The notes under the pieces: generated by a model | Told to the model about the DNA's origin: nothing | Database searches by the model: none | Seen by the model: only the letters and a program-made list of their open reading frames with translations | In this document: positions 11,211 to 23,010 of the stretch, piece after piece | Numbering within the stretch: position 1 is the first letter of the stretch | Layout of the letters: each line of letters opens with the position of its first letter | Program-made: the position numbers and the translations under genes | DNA from: Berberis thunbergii | Taxonomy: Eukaryota > Streptophyta > Magnoliopsida > Ranunculales > Berberidaceae | Length of the DNA stretch: 64,000 nucleotides | Assembly (NCBI GenBank): GCA_003290165.1 | Contig: QNQO01000816.1 | Span: 372,001 to 436,000 of the forward strand | Direction of reading: 5' to 3'

Positions 11211-11580
11211 AATCATTTTTAACCTGGGAGGGTGAAACAGTGTTTTTAGTCATCCGACGAGAACCTGAGGGAATTGCCATCTTGACTTTCTTTTTCTTTT
11301 TATTGCTCGGCTCTCCTTCTGACAGTGCACCCAACTCCAAATCTCAAACTCCAAATCTCTGATCAAGGTGGCTTGAGGTTCTACTTCTAATTCCGATTCT
11401 ACATCCATGTTGTCACCACTGGGACTTTCAAAGGTATTAATATTAATCTTTCTTCTTTTTTAATTACGTCGTTCTTTGTTCAAACTAATCGCCTTCTCCA
11501 AAATCTCTTCCATATTTGTATTAGTTCCATGTTCAAAATCTGATCTGCTTAGCTCCCTGCCTAAATTCTCTTTCTCCAAT
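11211..11580 (-). mobile_element. LINE inter-ORF region
   Basis: This short stop-rich segment separates the ORF1 remnant from the start of the endonuclease. No separate gene is seen. Confidence 0.5.
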
Positions 11581-13100
11581 TTAGCAACCTGAACGCTTCC
11601 AGATTGCCCGTGAACTACTGGCGAGTTCCTCTGCTCGACTGCAACACTCGTTGGACTGATTACACCCAGTACATTGTGCCATTACCATCTTCTCTCCGCT
11701 TGCGCCCTGTCCAGACGATCCGTGAACTGCTAACAATTTCCGCTGATCTAGTGAGTTACTCGCCTGGATGTTAACATTCATTTCCTTGTCTGCCAATTCA
11801 AACTTCTCTTCGCCTGCATCCTGTCCAGCCGACTCACCCTTCTGCATGTCGTCATCTTGAAATGCATGTATCACCTTCTCTATCGCACTCATTGTGTACG
11901 CCGATTCCAAATAATCTGCGAAGTTCTTAATTCTTCTTTCTACGGAGTTACCTTCTGAAATCCCCCTTTCCGCCATTGTTTCCAAGCCGTCATTAACTGC
12001 AACTATCTGTTCTGTAATCAACACCTTCTTTTCTGAATTCATGTCATTAACTACCAGTTCTTCTTCTTGCTCAAATTTAGCCAGCGCCTCAAAAGAATTA
12101 GAGGTATTGCACACCTCCGCCTTTCTAGTTTCACTCAATTTTGTCTCCTCTCTAATAGGACTCATTATTATTTTCCCTTTCTCATTTTTTGTACCACTAG
12201 TTCCCGCGACCTCTCTTAAAATCCCATTTTTCTGTATTCGAGACACCATCTTTTCCGGATTCAATTTTATAATGTGTCTATTTATTTGTTTATGAACCTG
12301 AACAACCCTTCTTTCTTCTTTGAAACACACACGTCGTGCCCAATTAATGAACACACCTCGCAATACTTAAAACTGGAAAAACAAGCCATTGCCAGAAGCC
12401 CTTATTCCTTGATCTGTCAATCCAAATTCTTGTGGGAAGTGGATCAGATAAATCAATCTCCACACTCATACGAACAACCGTAAGCCTAGTCAAGCATCTA
12501 ATGCTATCATCCATCTGCAGAAAACATCACAAGAATTGCCTATAGCCTTTAACCGAGGGTGATAAAAAAATTGAAGCGAAAGATTGGGAAGTTAAGCCCA
12601 CAAAGGAACAATCACTGGGTCTTCCCATAAACTAAATTCTACATGTCATCTAAAAGCTTTGAAACACACCCCACGTATTAAATAAGAGTCATGGGATAAA
12701 TACCTTTTTTGCCTCCTCTTTTGATTGTTGTCTAACAGAAACATGTCTGGGATCTAAAAGACCCATCGAAAAATTGCCCGCAACCCCCCAAGATCTATGA
12801 ATTGTATCTCATATTGCTTCCAGTGTCGGCCTAAAGCTCGAAAACTTAAAAACTATCACATGTTTTTCCATGAAATTTGTGCCATTACCTTCATCCACCC
12901 GTAAGAGCGATGGCAGGAGATCCTTTTTCCTCAAGCCGGTGCCTTCAATGGAACCCTCAATAGTTTCCGCCTTAGGAATATTCCCGAGAACTTGAGCAAA
13001 AGAACGAACTGGTTGAGGCGCCAAACCGCTCCCTGCCCCACTCGTATTCCCCCACCATGGACGGCTGGAGAAGTCGCTAGGTGAGTAGCCCTAAAACCAA
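11581..13100 (-). pseudogene. LINE ORF1 (gag-like RNA-binding protein), broken
   Basis: The N-terminal part at about 13030-12809 reads APQPVRSFAQVLGNIP and MEKHVIVFKFSSFRPTLEAI, matching the start of plant L1 ORF1 proteins (DUF4283 type). Near 12420-12460 another frame reads EIDLSDPLPTRIWIDRS and GFWQWLVF, then a decayed zinc knuckle (YCEVCSLIGHDVCV) near 12320-12365. The longest open stretch (11581-12363, 260 codons) is the polar, acidic C-terminal tail. ORF1 proteins bind the element RNA. Frame changes between these blocks mean no full protein is made. Confidence 0.75.
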
Positions 13101-13180
13101 CGAACCAAATCCAAGGAGGATCTGATCGTGCATCCCAGATGCAAGGAAAAAATAACGAAATTAAAATACCGACCACATCC

Positions 13181-15685
13181 TTCAGTCACCCAAAATCGCC
13201 CTGTCTTCTTTTAAGTATCAACAAAATAGTCATAATCAAATACACTGACACACCGTGTCTTTCTTCCCATTTTTTTTAGTTCATATGTAGCATTGTTTGA
13301 TTCTTATAACTCTTAATCATCCGGTAATGAGTTTGTGATGTTTCTTCAGGCTATCTGAATTAACATTGTGTATGTTAGATGACTCCAGTTTGAATTTCCA
13401 TTTATAGGATCACAGGTGTTTGTCTCAGAAAGGAGGACATGGGTTAGAGCGTTGGTTTTCTTTCAAGCAATGACAAAGACTCTAAAGATTATTTCAACTA
13501 AAAGTAGGAAAGGATTTCTACATTTTGGTCTCCTGATGTGAAGTTGTACCTCACACCGTTGTTGATATTGTAGCAATAGTAAATTTAATGACTCTTATCA
13601 GGGAAATATTTGCTGAAGTTGGGGTGTATATGTCCCTACATGATGAATATGACATAAGAGCTTTCACACAAATTAATTATCCAACGCTTTTGGCGAAAGA
13701 ATGGGATGTGCATTAAGTAAAGTGATAATTACACAGCTTCACATGAACTCATGAAAGTGGTTCCAAGGAGCCCCCCAAATCCTTTGCTAAAGTTCAAACT
13801 AGATTAGGCTAAAATGATCAAAAGGAAAGTCAGCACCCGTATGTATGGTAGAACATACACTGAACAACAAACCCAAGAAAGTTATCCCGCAACCAAATAT
13901 AAAATAGTAGACCAGTGATTACATCACTCGTCATTTGTAGATGGCAAGATATATTAACGGAAATTATTCTTGAGAGTGGTTGATGCCGTGGAAAACTCAC
14001 AAAAGCTACTTTGGTATTTCCCAAGGCTCAGAGAAGAACTAAAAGCAATGGTGCCAACATTGATACTCCTGAGTCTTGATATCTCAGGAGTTTGGCCCAT
14101 AAAAGAAATTATTGACAAGAATATATCCGAAAATAGGAACAAGTGAGTGACAGCTCATATTTGAACCAATTCATTAACAGTGAACATCTAATAATGAGAG
14201 TGGAAATTCTATGAGGCGAAACCTACTTTCACGGTTAAGAAATTATTATAATTTTTCCATTTATGCTCTTGTGAGTGATTGTTGTTCTTTCACCTGTTGG
14301 ACGACATCATTCCACTCATGGCCACTTCGTCAGTCTTTTACATGCCACTTGCTATCTTTGTTGCTCAATTTGCTTGTTTAAATTGATTCACTTATAAAGC
14401 AGAGAGGTATTTAGTGGTTTCACCTCATAATCACCCAACAAAGCCTAAACGCTCGTACTTTGTAACACACTATATTTGTTTTTAAAAAAAATTGTAATAC
14501 CACAAAAAGTCTTGCAAATCATGACAATACAAATATTAGTAACACCTCGATGTATTACAACCTTCAACTTTTGTAACAGTTGTCCAATGTTGCTAATGAC
14601 ACTGCAGCATGTTACAATGTCAAATATTAGTAACACCTCGACATATTACAAATGTTTTTTTTTTTTTACAAAAATCAAAATGTAAAATTTTATTTGTTTT
14701 TAATTATAAATAAAAAAAAAGTATCAACAAATGAATGACATCCAATGAGATTATAAAACTCAAATATTCAAATACCCAAATTAAAATAATTTTGCAACCA
14801 TTACAAAGTGAAATAGTTACAGTCAATTAGAACATCGTTTTTTCATATTGGATCAGTATTTTAAAAAAAAATTACATGTATCAAGTACATCATTAGTATG
14901 CTAACAAATAAAAAAAATAAAAAAATATTTCACGCTCTCGATAATTCCATATTGGGAACACCCTGAAAATTGTCCTCAAACATAAGAACGCACAAAATGT
15001 CCGATGTGTCAACAACTGGGAGGGACCACTGCTAAGAAAAGAACAATGACTTCCACTCTGATCCTTTTCCAATCTACTAATGGCTTGATAGAAACTTGTG
15101 TTCCATTTGTTCCTTGGTTGTGTTGACATCTCTAGCTTCAAAGCATTCGATTTTGAATACGATCAGAGTTGAACCTTATTCACGCGTAATAAGGAAACAA
15201 CAGTTTCCAACAAAACAATCATGCATTAAATTCTAGTTAATGGAACCTAACATGTCAAAACACCATCAAAACACTTTTATAACTAGAAGTAAATGTCTGC
15301 ATAGAAACAAAGCTATGAACCACAACAATGACATTATAACTAATTGTCAGTATTGAGCAGAGCAACACAGCCAATTGAAGAAAACCTTTCACGAGAATAT
15401 CATACGACAAATTCAAAGCAAAGATAAATCCACACTTCCTCTTAGTTTACAAAAATTCAACTTCTTTAGCAATTTAGCATTTAATTGGAAAGACCTTATA
15501 GAATTTCAGTGGGTTTGAGTAAAGGCCATCTTGTCTCTGACTTATATTATTGTGGTATTTCTCTTAGTTAACGTTTAGGATAATTCACAATGAATCACTA
15601 CATGTAGCTGGAATTATACTCAGAGAGAAAAAACTTTTGAAGGGTTGCTCAAGTTGTTCTTACAACGATAACAGTAGTAGCAGAG
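13181..15685. other. Long AT-rich gap with no recognised gene
   Basis: I read both strands and found only short open frames. One plus-strand stretch near 13600-13710 reads coding-like (EIFAEVGVYMSLHDEYDIRA) but I cannot assign it. A direct repeat near 14530-14655 is listed separately. Confidence 0.45.
14528..14655 (+). repeat. Direct repeat AATATTAGTAACACCTCGA, two copies 92 bp apart
   Basis: Two copies of a block with core AATATTAGTAACACCTCGA, each followed by T- or C-ATATTACAA, lie at about 14530-14563 and 14622-14653. They may be subterminal repeats of a DNA transposon, but no terminal inverted repeats were found. Confidence 0.6.
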
Positions 15686-15689
15686 AATA

Positions 15690-16090
15690 CGTCTGGAATA
15701 GTAGTCCAAATAAACAGAAGTGGTGCAACAACTAGTGCAGTAGCCATGATGACATCCCTACCAGTTTTTCAGGTCAAATGAATTGATATCACCTTCAACA
15801 TTTTCGTGCCCTTTATCTCCTTCAAGCATCTGCTATAATGAGAAAGTTGACAGAACAAACCTAAAGGTTAAGCAATTGAATAAATAGATAAAACTCATTT
15901 TAACACAAAGTAAGCTATATACTTGTATTTGGGTTGATGGAAAATACCATGGGAGGTTCTTTAGTTGCTCTAAGAAGAACTACGAAAATGCCAATAGAGT
16001 ACCAAGCAACGATGTTCCAACTGCCAGAAGTGAGAGAGCTTCTACCATAGATGAAACCCCGCTCCAATTCACTCTAAACACATATTTAAC
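15690..16090 (-). pseudogene. Tyrosine/tryptophan permease-like gene fragment (two exon pieces)
   Basis: Two minus-strand pieces read like plant homologues of the bacterial tyrosine-specific transporter family (Trp_Tyr_perm). The first, about 15960-16075, reads VNWSGVSSMVEALSLLAVGT and SLLGTLLAFS with a TAG in the next position, then FFLEQLKNLPWYFPST. After an intron-like gap with a good acceptor (TTATAGCAG, about 15850) comes LEGDKGHENVEGDI, then in another frame MATALVVAPLLFIWTTIPDV and FSATTVIVV. The family contains multi-pass membrane transporters for aromatic amino acids. Stops and frameshifts make this a pseudogene fragment, and the retained intron argues against a processed copy. Confidence 0.55.
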
Positions 16091-16287
16091 CAAGCCTTGT
16101 TAAGCAACCTAACAACACTCAGCATCTAGTTTGTTATATTGTTGTTTTTGTGTTTATGATTGAAGGAAGGTTTCAAGATTATTGACTACCATGATGACTT
16201 GATCAGACAATTCAAATTGTTCAATTAATTAGTTTTTCTTTGATGTACTTCATTCACCAACTAATTCAAACCTGAAAGTAACTGAAA

Positions 16288-16630
16288 ATGGTCACAAGTA
16301 AATTACCCCATGAGCAAATCCACGAGATCGATGGCTTGATCAACACGAGCTTCGAGACCCAATGCAATGCATTCCAAATAAGGAGAACGACTAGTAGCAC
16401 AACGCTACCAAACTCGCTTGAACTGAAAAACTACATTATCGACAAAAATTTGAGAGTGAAACTTACTTTTATCGATCAATTCGAATATATTTTCTTCTTT
16501 CTCCATGTCTTCACGCTCAATGAGCTGGAACTGATCGTGCTCTTCAGATCATCTATGTTTTATGAAAATAGATATTTGTTGAGTTTGAGATGAAGATTTA
16601 TGGAACAAGAATGTAATGGAGACGGAGATG
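16288..16630. other. Unassigned segment between permease and AMP deaminase fragments
   Basis: An open plus-strand frame runs 16288-16593 (101 codons, LI- and F-rich) but matches no family I know. On the minus strand this is where intron or exon sequence linking the two gene fragments would lie. I cannot decide whether either frame was ever translated. Confidence 0.3.
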
Positions 16631-16639
16631 CGAGGTTTT

Positions 16640-16819
16640 CTACAAGTTTAGAAGAGGGCTCTGTCTCTGAACATCATCTTCACTATAACAATCTCGCTCG
16701 ACAGTCTTGGAAAACTTGAGTAACTGAGTTAGGGTTCTTCGGTGCATGTAGTAAGCCGAAACCGCAAATGAAGCCCCGAACAGGGCCGCCATGGCCAAAC
16801 ACACTGCTTAAGAATCCAT
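16640..16819 (-). pseudogene. AMP deaminase N-terminal exon fragment
   Basis: From an ATG at 16819 the minus strand reads MDS-stop-AVCLAMAALFGASF, then AVSAYYMHRRTLTQLLKFSK and TVERDCYSEDDVQRQSP. This matches the N-terminal membrane-anchor segment of plant AMP deaminases (FAC1 family), where a short hydrophobic helix is followed by YYMHR-(K/R)TLTQLLEF. The enzyme converts AMP to IMP. A TAA is the fourth codon; a second in-frame ATG at 16792 would bypass it, but the frame ends about 50 codons later and no catalytic exons follow. The catalytic domain is missing, so this is an orphan first exon. Confidence 0.55.
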
Positions 16820-16930
16820 TCAATTGGAGTGATGAAACCCTAGTGACGCATTCGGGTTCAAAAGGGTCACTGGATTTGATCGATCAGAGATGGTTTGGTT
16901 AAAACGTATATCACTGGATTTGATGTTTTC

Positions 16931-16935
16931 ACACG
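16931..16935. repeat. Target-site duplication, left copy (ACACG)
   Basis: ACACG lies directly before the 5' LTR of the short copia element; ACATG directly follows its 3' LTR (19484-19488). Four of five bases agree. Confidence 0.7.
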
Positions 16936-17188
16936 TATTAGGAAATACATCCTATTGTAAGGAAAATATCTTCCAGTATTAGAAAATATATCCTATTGTT
17001 AGGAAAATATATTTTAGCATATTGGGTTAGAAGTTTTATGGGGTTAGGAAACTTTCCGATGGCTAGTAATTTGTTTCTTTGGTTTGTGAGGTTTCCTAAT
17101 GTACGGTGGTTTTCTATTGTATTTTGACTACAGTATTTATATTGCTGATGAATGAATGAAAGAGTACAATTTAGCCTTAAACTTGTCA
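16936..17188 (+). repeat. 5' LTR of the copia derivative
   Basis: This 253-bp LTR matches 19231-19483 along its length with scattered substitutions. Its first ~80 bp is itself a duplicated block, two diverged copies of a ~39-bp unit starting TATTAG(G/A)AAATA. The canonical TG start has become TA in both LTRs. Confidence 0.9.
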
Positions 17189-17207
17189 TGGTGATCTGCA
17201 TGAAGGG

Positions 17208-19226
17208 GTGGCTGTGGATTTTTCGGATTTTTTAGAAAATGCTAAGGAGGTGCAGCAAGTACGCCCTCCCACGCTCAGGGGTGCTCCAGGCCAGCAGCCG
17301 CAGGCCACCACACAGCTGCAGCCGCCGCCACAGGCCGCCACACCTTCCACACCCAGGCCTGCTCCAGCCCAGCAGCCGCGAGCCATACCACAGCCAATCG
17401 CCACGCCGTTGCAGCTCGTGCTCCCTGTACTGCAACCACAGGTGTTGCCTACGCCTTCTCCTACGAATGATTCAGGGGGGCAGTGTCGGGAGATGCTCCG
17501 CCAAGTGAGCATTTAGGTCGTGGCTTTAGGGAAAAATATTCTTCGGTTAAGCTACGTGACTTTGTTACATACACTACGATGAAGAAAAATAGTCCATCCT
17601 CCGCTTCACCTGCTTCTACATCTTCACCTCCCTCAGGTACACCTTATCCTATAGTACATTATGTTAGTTGTGACAGTTTTTCTGTGAAACACCAAAATTT
17701 TATTGCAGCTATTACAGCTAGAAGAGAGCCACGGTCTTTTAAGGAAACTGTAAACGATGCAGGGTGGAGCCGCTATGCAAGCAAAAATGCGGGCCTTGAA
17801 AGACAATGGGACGTGGACTATGAAAAAGTTGCCTTCAGGGAAGAAGGCTCTTGGTAGTCAATGATTGTATAAGATAAAGTACAAATCTGACGCTAGTATT
17901 GAGAGATTGAAGGCTCGTTTGGTTGTTTTCGGTAATCATCAGACCGAAGGGATAGATTATGACGAGACATTCGCTCCAGTGGCAAAGATGACTACTGTTC
18001 GCGCATTCCTTGCAATTGCGGCTTCTAAAAATTGGAAGTTGCATCAGATGGATGTACACAATGCTTTCCTGCATGGGGATCTAGATGCGGAGGTCTATAT
18101 GAAACTCCCTCCTGAATTTACCTCTGATGAACCTGGTTTGGTGTGTAGGTTGCGTAAATCTCTATATGGATTGAAACAGGCTCCTAGATGTTGGTTTTCT
18201 AAGCTCGTGTCAGCTTTAAAAGGGTATGGTTTTTTTACAGTCCTATTCTGATTAATCCCTTTTTACTTATAAGAAGGGGCCGGTTCAAATTAATGTGCTT
18301 GTGTATGTTGATGATTTAATACTCTCTGGGAATGATTCTGCTGCTTTGGCTCTGTTTAAAAGCTACCTTGGCTCCTGTTTTCATATGAAGGTCCTTAAGT
18401 ACTTCCTTGGTATTGAGGTTGCCGGCAACTCTGCAGGGTTGTTTCTTTGTCAACGTAAATATGCACTTGATATTATTTTGGAGGTGGGTCTCTTGGGTTT
18501 GAAGCCTGCTATGTCTCCGATCGAATAAAATCATCAACTGGCACGTGCCACGAGTTCTCTTCTCTCGGATCCTAAGTCTTATAGGCGTCTGGTGGGGCGT
18601 TTGGTCTATTTGGCGGTCACATGTCCTGATTTGACGTAGTTGGTTCATGTGTTATCTCAGTTTATGCAGCAACCGCGACAGGAGCATTGGGATGCTGCAT
18701 TGCGCGTTGTTCGCTATTTGAAAAGTACTCCGGGTTACGGTATTCTCCTGCGCTCAGATAATGACTTGACTTTGCAAGGTTGGTGTGATTCTGATTGGGC
18801 CTGACGGGGTGGTTGGTGTTTCTGGGCCATTCTCCGATTGCTTGGAAAACTAAGGAGCAACATACGATTTCTCGTTCTTCGGCTGAGGCGGAATATCGCT
18901 CTATGGTCGCCATAACGTGTGAGTTGAAATGGTTGAAAGTTTTATTATTGAGTTTAGGGGTACTTCATCCCAAGGTCGTTCCCGTCTTTTGTGATAGTTA
19001 GTCTGCCATATACATTGCTCAGAACCCCGTCTTCCATGAACGTACGAAGCATATTGAAGTTGATTGTCACTTCATTCGTGATGCCATTCAGGATGGTCTT
19101 ATTGCTCCTTCTTATGTGCCGACGACTGATCAGTTGGCAGACATTTTCACAAAGGCTTTGGGCAAATCGCAGTTCGATTATCTCCTTGGCAAGTTGGACA
19201 TTCTTAACCCTCATGCTCCAACTTGA
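17208..19226 (+). pseudogene. Copia pol remnant: linker, reverse transcriptase, RNase H
   Basis: 17208-17516 encodes a P/Q/A-rich linker. 17516-17680 (in another frame) reads the EHLGRGFREKYSSVKLRDFV block typical of the segment before copia RT. RT runs 17865-18530: [28 protein letters not shown] sequence, [14 protein letters not shown] (first catalytic Asp), [15 protein letters not shown], then after a frameshift VLVYVDDLILSGN with the YVDD box at 18304-18315. RNase H spans 18540-19226, ending [13 protein letters not shown] and [12 protein letters not shown]. Breaks include frame changes near 17860 and 18240, stops at about 18526 and 18632, and a deletion with frame change near 18803. Compared with intact relatives, integrase is essentially absent. 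Confidence 0.88.
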
Positions 19227-19230
19227 GGGG

Positions 19231-19483
19231 TATTAGGAAATACATCCTATTGTCAGGAAAATATCTTCCAGTATTAGGAAATACATCCTATTATTAGTAA
19301 AATATATTTTAGCATATTGGGTTAGAAGTTTTATAGGGTTAGGAAACTTTCCGATGGCTAGTGATTTGTTTCCTTGATTTGGGAGGTTTCCTAGTGTATG
19401 GTGGTTTCCTATTGTATTTTGACTACAGTATTTATATTGCTGATGAATGAATGAAAGTGCACAATTTGGCCTTAAACTTGTCA
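19231..19483 (+). repeat. 3' LTR of the copia derivative
   Basis: A 253-bp repeat of 16936-17188. It directly follows the polypurine tract TTGAGGGG (19223-19230) and is followed by the TSD copy ACATG. Confidence 0.9.
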
Positions 19484-19488
19484 ACATG

Positions 19489-22295
19489 ATATCTATAAAG
19501 AAATTTAAAAACAAAATTTAAGTGAATTAAAAATGTTTGCCGGGATTCAGATTTGGGGTCGCTTTTTTAGCCATGTTGGGATCGGGATGGATATTTCAAT
19601 CCCGCCCATATTGCACTTCCTTAATCTCGTGTTTTCGATGATTACCAACAACCATGTTAAAAAATTCTTGATTATGGTTATCATTGGGGATGATGGTATG
19701 GTTGAATAAATCTTGACATCACTGTCCTCCACTCTCTTAGACTATCCCAGTACACTATTTATTTAGGATCCTCATTTTCAAGGCACAAGACTTGCATTTT
19801 GTCAAAATGCACCTTGTATTGCAGCCCAAATGTACATCATGGACACCAAAAATTGCTTGGACGCATGCTAGGAGTAAGATAGTTTAATTCTAATGAGAAG
19901 TACCTTGGTTTACCTGTACTTACCACTTAGAAGTAAAATGAGAGACTTCTCATGTATCATTTGGAAAATCCAAACCAGACTAAGTGGTTGGAAGTCTTGC
20001 CTTCTTTCACAGGCTGATGAACCGCAATGGTAAAGTCAGTTGTATTGGTATCTTCTGTTTTAATGTATGTTATGCAAACATTCCTCTTGGTGGTATGGTA
20101 CATCAGAAAGTAGAGCTTGTCATACCATTAAATTGGACTCTATGTGGCATAGAAATTGCTATCTAAACTCATTTGGAAGCTTTTGACTAAAACAAATGAG
20201 CTTTGGAGCAGGTTTGTGAAGTCCACCAATGGTGTAGTAACTCACTGGTAGGCCTGTGGCAGATGTAATCACAAGTCTAGGGTTCCGATCATGTCTCTCA
20301 ATTCTTCCATCTCTGTAGTCATAGTTATTGATGTTGTTTATATTTGCTAATTTGTGGAATTTCATTTAGGGTTCAACTGATTTGAGTGGAATACTAAATT
20401 TGTGATTTTGTGTTGTTTCAAACCCTAGTTTGCTTGGAAACTTTACTTTTCCCTATCAAATCAAACCCCTCTTGTTGTTTTGGGCAACAAAATCTCACCC
20501 ATACAAAATATTTCTCATTATTCGTTTCCCTTTGCTTAGGTTCATGTTGACTGAGGCAAATTTTGAGATTTTATTGTGGAATGGGATTGGTCTATTGTTT
20601 TGGTTAAAAATTGATTTGGAATTTATTTAGTGAGTAATTCTCGTTTCTTATATTATTTTAAGTATTTACTTTGCAAATAAAAATCATATTTAAGCATGTC
20701 TAGGAAATTACAGTATTTTGTTTGGGGTATATGACTATTGCCAAATTTTTATACATGTGGAAGGAACAATATATTTGAAATTTAATTATTGAAATATTCA
20801 TTTTGTTGAAATTAGTAGAATGCATTATGTGCAAATCATATGAATATAATATTCAATGTAAGATTATGAAATTAGGGGCATACATAATGAATTGGGATAA
20901 CAATTGCAACGTTGATTTTCTATGTGTATCGAAGATGATAAATATGTTATTGGTTATATTGGAATTAAATTCGATGATTCATCCCTCGATAAGATGAATT
21001 TGAGTATGTATATTGTTATGTAATTTGGTATGTGTATAACATGACTTGAATTTGATTGGTATGCAGATTGACCTATTGTTTAATACTGATACTTGAAATG
21101 TTAAGGGTAGAAAATATATGTTAATGCATTAGGGTGAATATGAGTATTTGATTGTGATGCACTTGACTTGATAAGCTTCATTTGAGTTTTGTTGATTTTT
21201 GTGCTATTTTCCACAACTCTAAAAAAAAAAAAATGAAAAATGTGTTTTTATATATAGACTTGCTTGTATACGTGGTATATAATTTTGGTATGCAGATTTG
21301 CTTGCATATCGGGTACGCCGTTTCATGTGAGTTCGGTAGTACATGTAATGTTTAGAAAATGTTTGTCATAGATTGAATTTCGGTTCTAATGACATGACAC
21401 TAGATGTGGCACTCCACTTGGGTCATGTACAAGTTGAGTTTCGAAGGCAAGGGATGTACATTTGGGTGATGTGTGTTCGACACAGGAGGAGAATGCGATT
21501 GTGAAAAAGAAGCAATTTTTTTGTGTATGTGCATGATTGCCTTAAGGGAAGAATCTAAATGCTCATTTGATCATTGAATGATAACTACATGTCTTAAGAA
21601 GTAAAATGTGTTTTTATTGATATTTAAATAATGGTGTACTATGACTAGGATTTGTACTTGATAAAAAATAAATTGTATTTATGAGGAACGATAAATCAGG
21701 AAAGTTTATTCATTGGTTTCTAACAATTCCGTGCAGGATGGTAAGTCTAATAACGTTTCTGCAAGTTTGACTTACCATGTTGCAAGTGTCGGGTAAGTAA
21801 ATGTTTACTTGAAGCATGATAAACTTATTAGTATGACATATTTGCCTCATGGAGGAACTACCAGTTTGTGATGTATTATTATATTGTGTGTGAACCTTTC
21901 ATGTTAAAACGTCTAACTTATTTTATTTATAGAGATGGAGATTTCTCATACTAGCTACTTCGCTGACCCAAGTAAGTTTATGCATGTTGGGCATGTTTTT
22001 ATTGAGACGTAGCCATTCGGTCTTTTTCAGATTATAGAGTTTTGGGGCAGAGTTTTTGGAGGTTTATTTTATGGAGCGATCATCCTTAAAGAGTTACCTG
22101 GTTTGAATTTTTGTCTATGTTAATTTTTATTTAATATTTCTGTTGTTAAATTTTCACGTCCCAAGTTTTGGGAAAGCGAAAATCCTAATCCTACGTGAAT
22201 ATAAGGATTTTCATTTTCTCGAAAACTCCAACGGGCTGCTACTGATTAGTTGACATGGCTATCAAATCCATAAGGTACCTATTCAGTCAAGTATG
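19489..22295. other. AT-rich gap, no gene recognised
   Basis: About 2.8 kb with short frames only. Neither strand gives a family motif. Some of it (21240-21800) has the look of old LTR or transposon DNA, but I found no repeat partner in the window. Confidence 0.45.
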
Positions 22296-22299
22296 CCTA

Positions 22300-23010
22300 T
22301 AGAGATTTCATGAACCTCGATCACATACCTGTCCAAACTTCAAATTTTAATGACTATAAAATGCTCATCACAGATATATGGAAGCTGAAAACACCCACCC
22401 GTGTCGAATTCCTGCTTTGGATTTTTTTATTATTATTTTCCAATGCGGGATGTACAATACAACCACCATATCCATTTAGATCCAATTTGCCCATTGTGTC
22501 ACATGAAATTAGAGACTGTATAGTATTTGTTTTTAATTGTCACGTTGCAAGCCATTTGTGGCTATTATCTGATATCCAAATAAGATGTCTAATTAAGATG
22601 ATCAATTGGTCCAATCAATACTTCTAAAGATCTTATCAACTATATTTAGGATCTCACAAATGTTTTGAATATGCATGAATCACCGACCTTAGTGTATATC
22701 GCAGCTATTTGATGTTATTTGGAAAGCTCGCAATAAGAAAAAGTTTTATGACAAAGAGATATATATTCCTTCCATGCATCATCACTACAGAAAAAAACTG
22801 ATTTCTAGCTGGGAAATTGCATTTGGAGCAGATTTGGTGGAGTCTAGCACTGTTGATACTTCAACTTTGTGGGAGACCAACTCATACCCGCAAACTACAC
22901 AGATTGATAGTTCTCTTATGATCTTTTCAGATGCAGGTTTTGAAGTTTTCCCGCTTACACGTATATTTGGTGCGGTGGCAAAAAGGTGATACTATTTTGG
23001 ATATGTTGGG
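22300..23010 (+). pseudogene. LINE ORF2 C-terminal fragment (zinc-binding RT tail)
   Basis: The plus strand reads DIWKLKTPTRVEFLLW, then PFRSNLP, and in neighbouring frames PICPLCHMKLETV and FNCHVASHLW. These are the blocks of the zf-RVT domain that ends plant L1-type ORF2 proteins. A later open stretch (22774-22989, YIPSMHHHYRKKLISSW) fits the variable tail, preceded by IWKARNKKKFYDKE-like sequence near 22715-22760. At least two frameshifts are present. This is a 5'-truncated insertion, the common fate of LINE copies; it lies on the opposite strand to the longer LINE at 8.5-13.1 kb and is a separate event. Confidence 0.65.

Larger units (their letters stand above)
16936..19483 (+). mobile_element. 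Copia (Ale/Retrofit-like) deletion derivative with both LTRs
   Basis: The element is 2,548 bp with two 253-bp LTRs (16936-17188 and 19231-19483) that begin TATTAGGAAATACATCC and end AAACTTGTCA. A degenerate tRNA-Met-like primer site (TGGTGATC) follows the 5' LTR, and a TTGAGGGG polypurine tract precedes the 3' LTR. The interior keeps a proline/glutamine-rich linker, reverse transcriptase and RNase H. gag, protease and nearly all of integrase are gone, so it could only have moved, if at all, with help. It is flanked by ACACG/ACATG and sits about 115 bp upstream of the AMP deaminase-like ATG. Confidence 0.9.

Noticed and set aside
17186..17512. 108-codon Gly/Cys-rich minus-strand frame.
   Set aside because: It is the reverse of the P/Q/A-rich copia linker (CAGCAGCC-type codons) and has no independent support.
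22784..22800. CACTACAGAAAAAAACTG resembles a CACTA transposon terminus.
   Set aside because: No inverted partner or 3-bp duplication found, and it lies inside the LINE tail.
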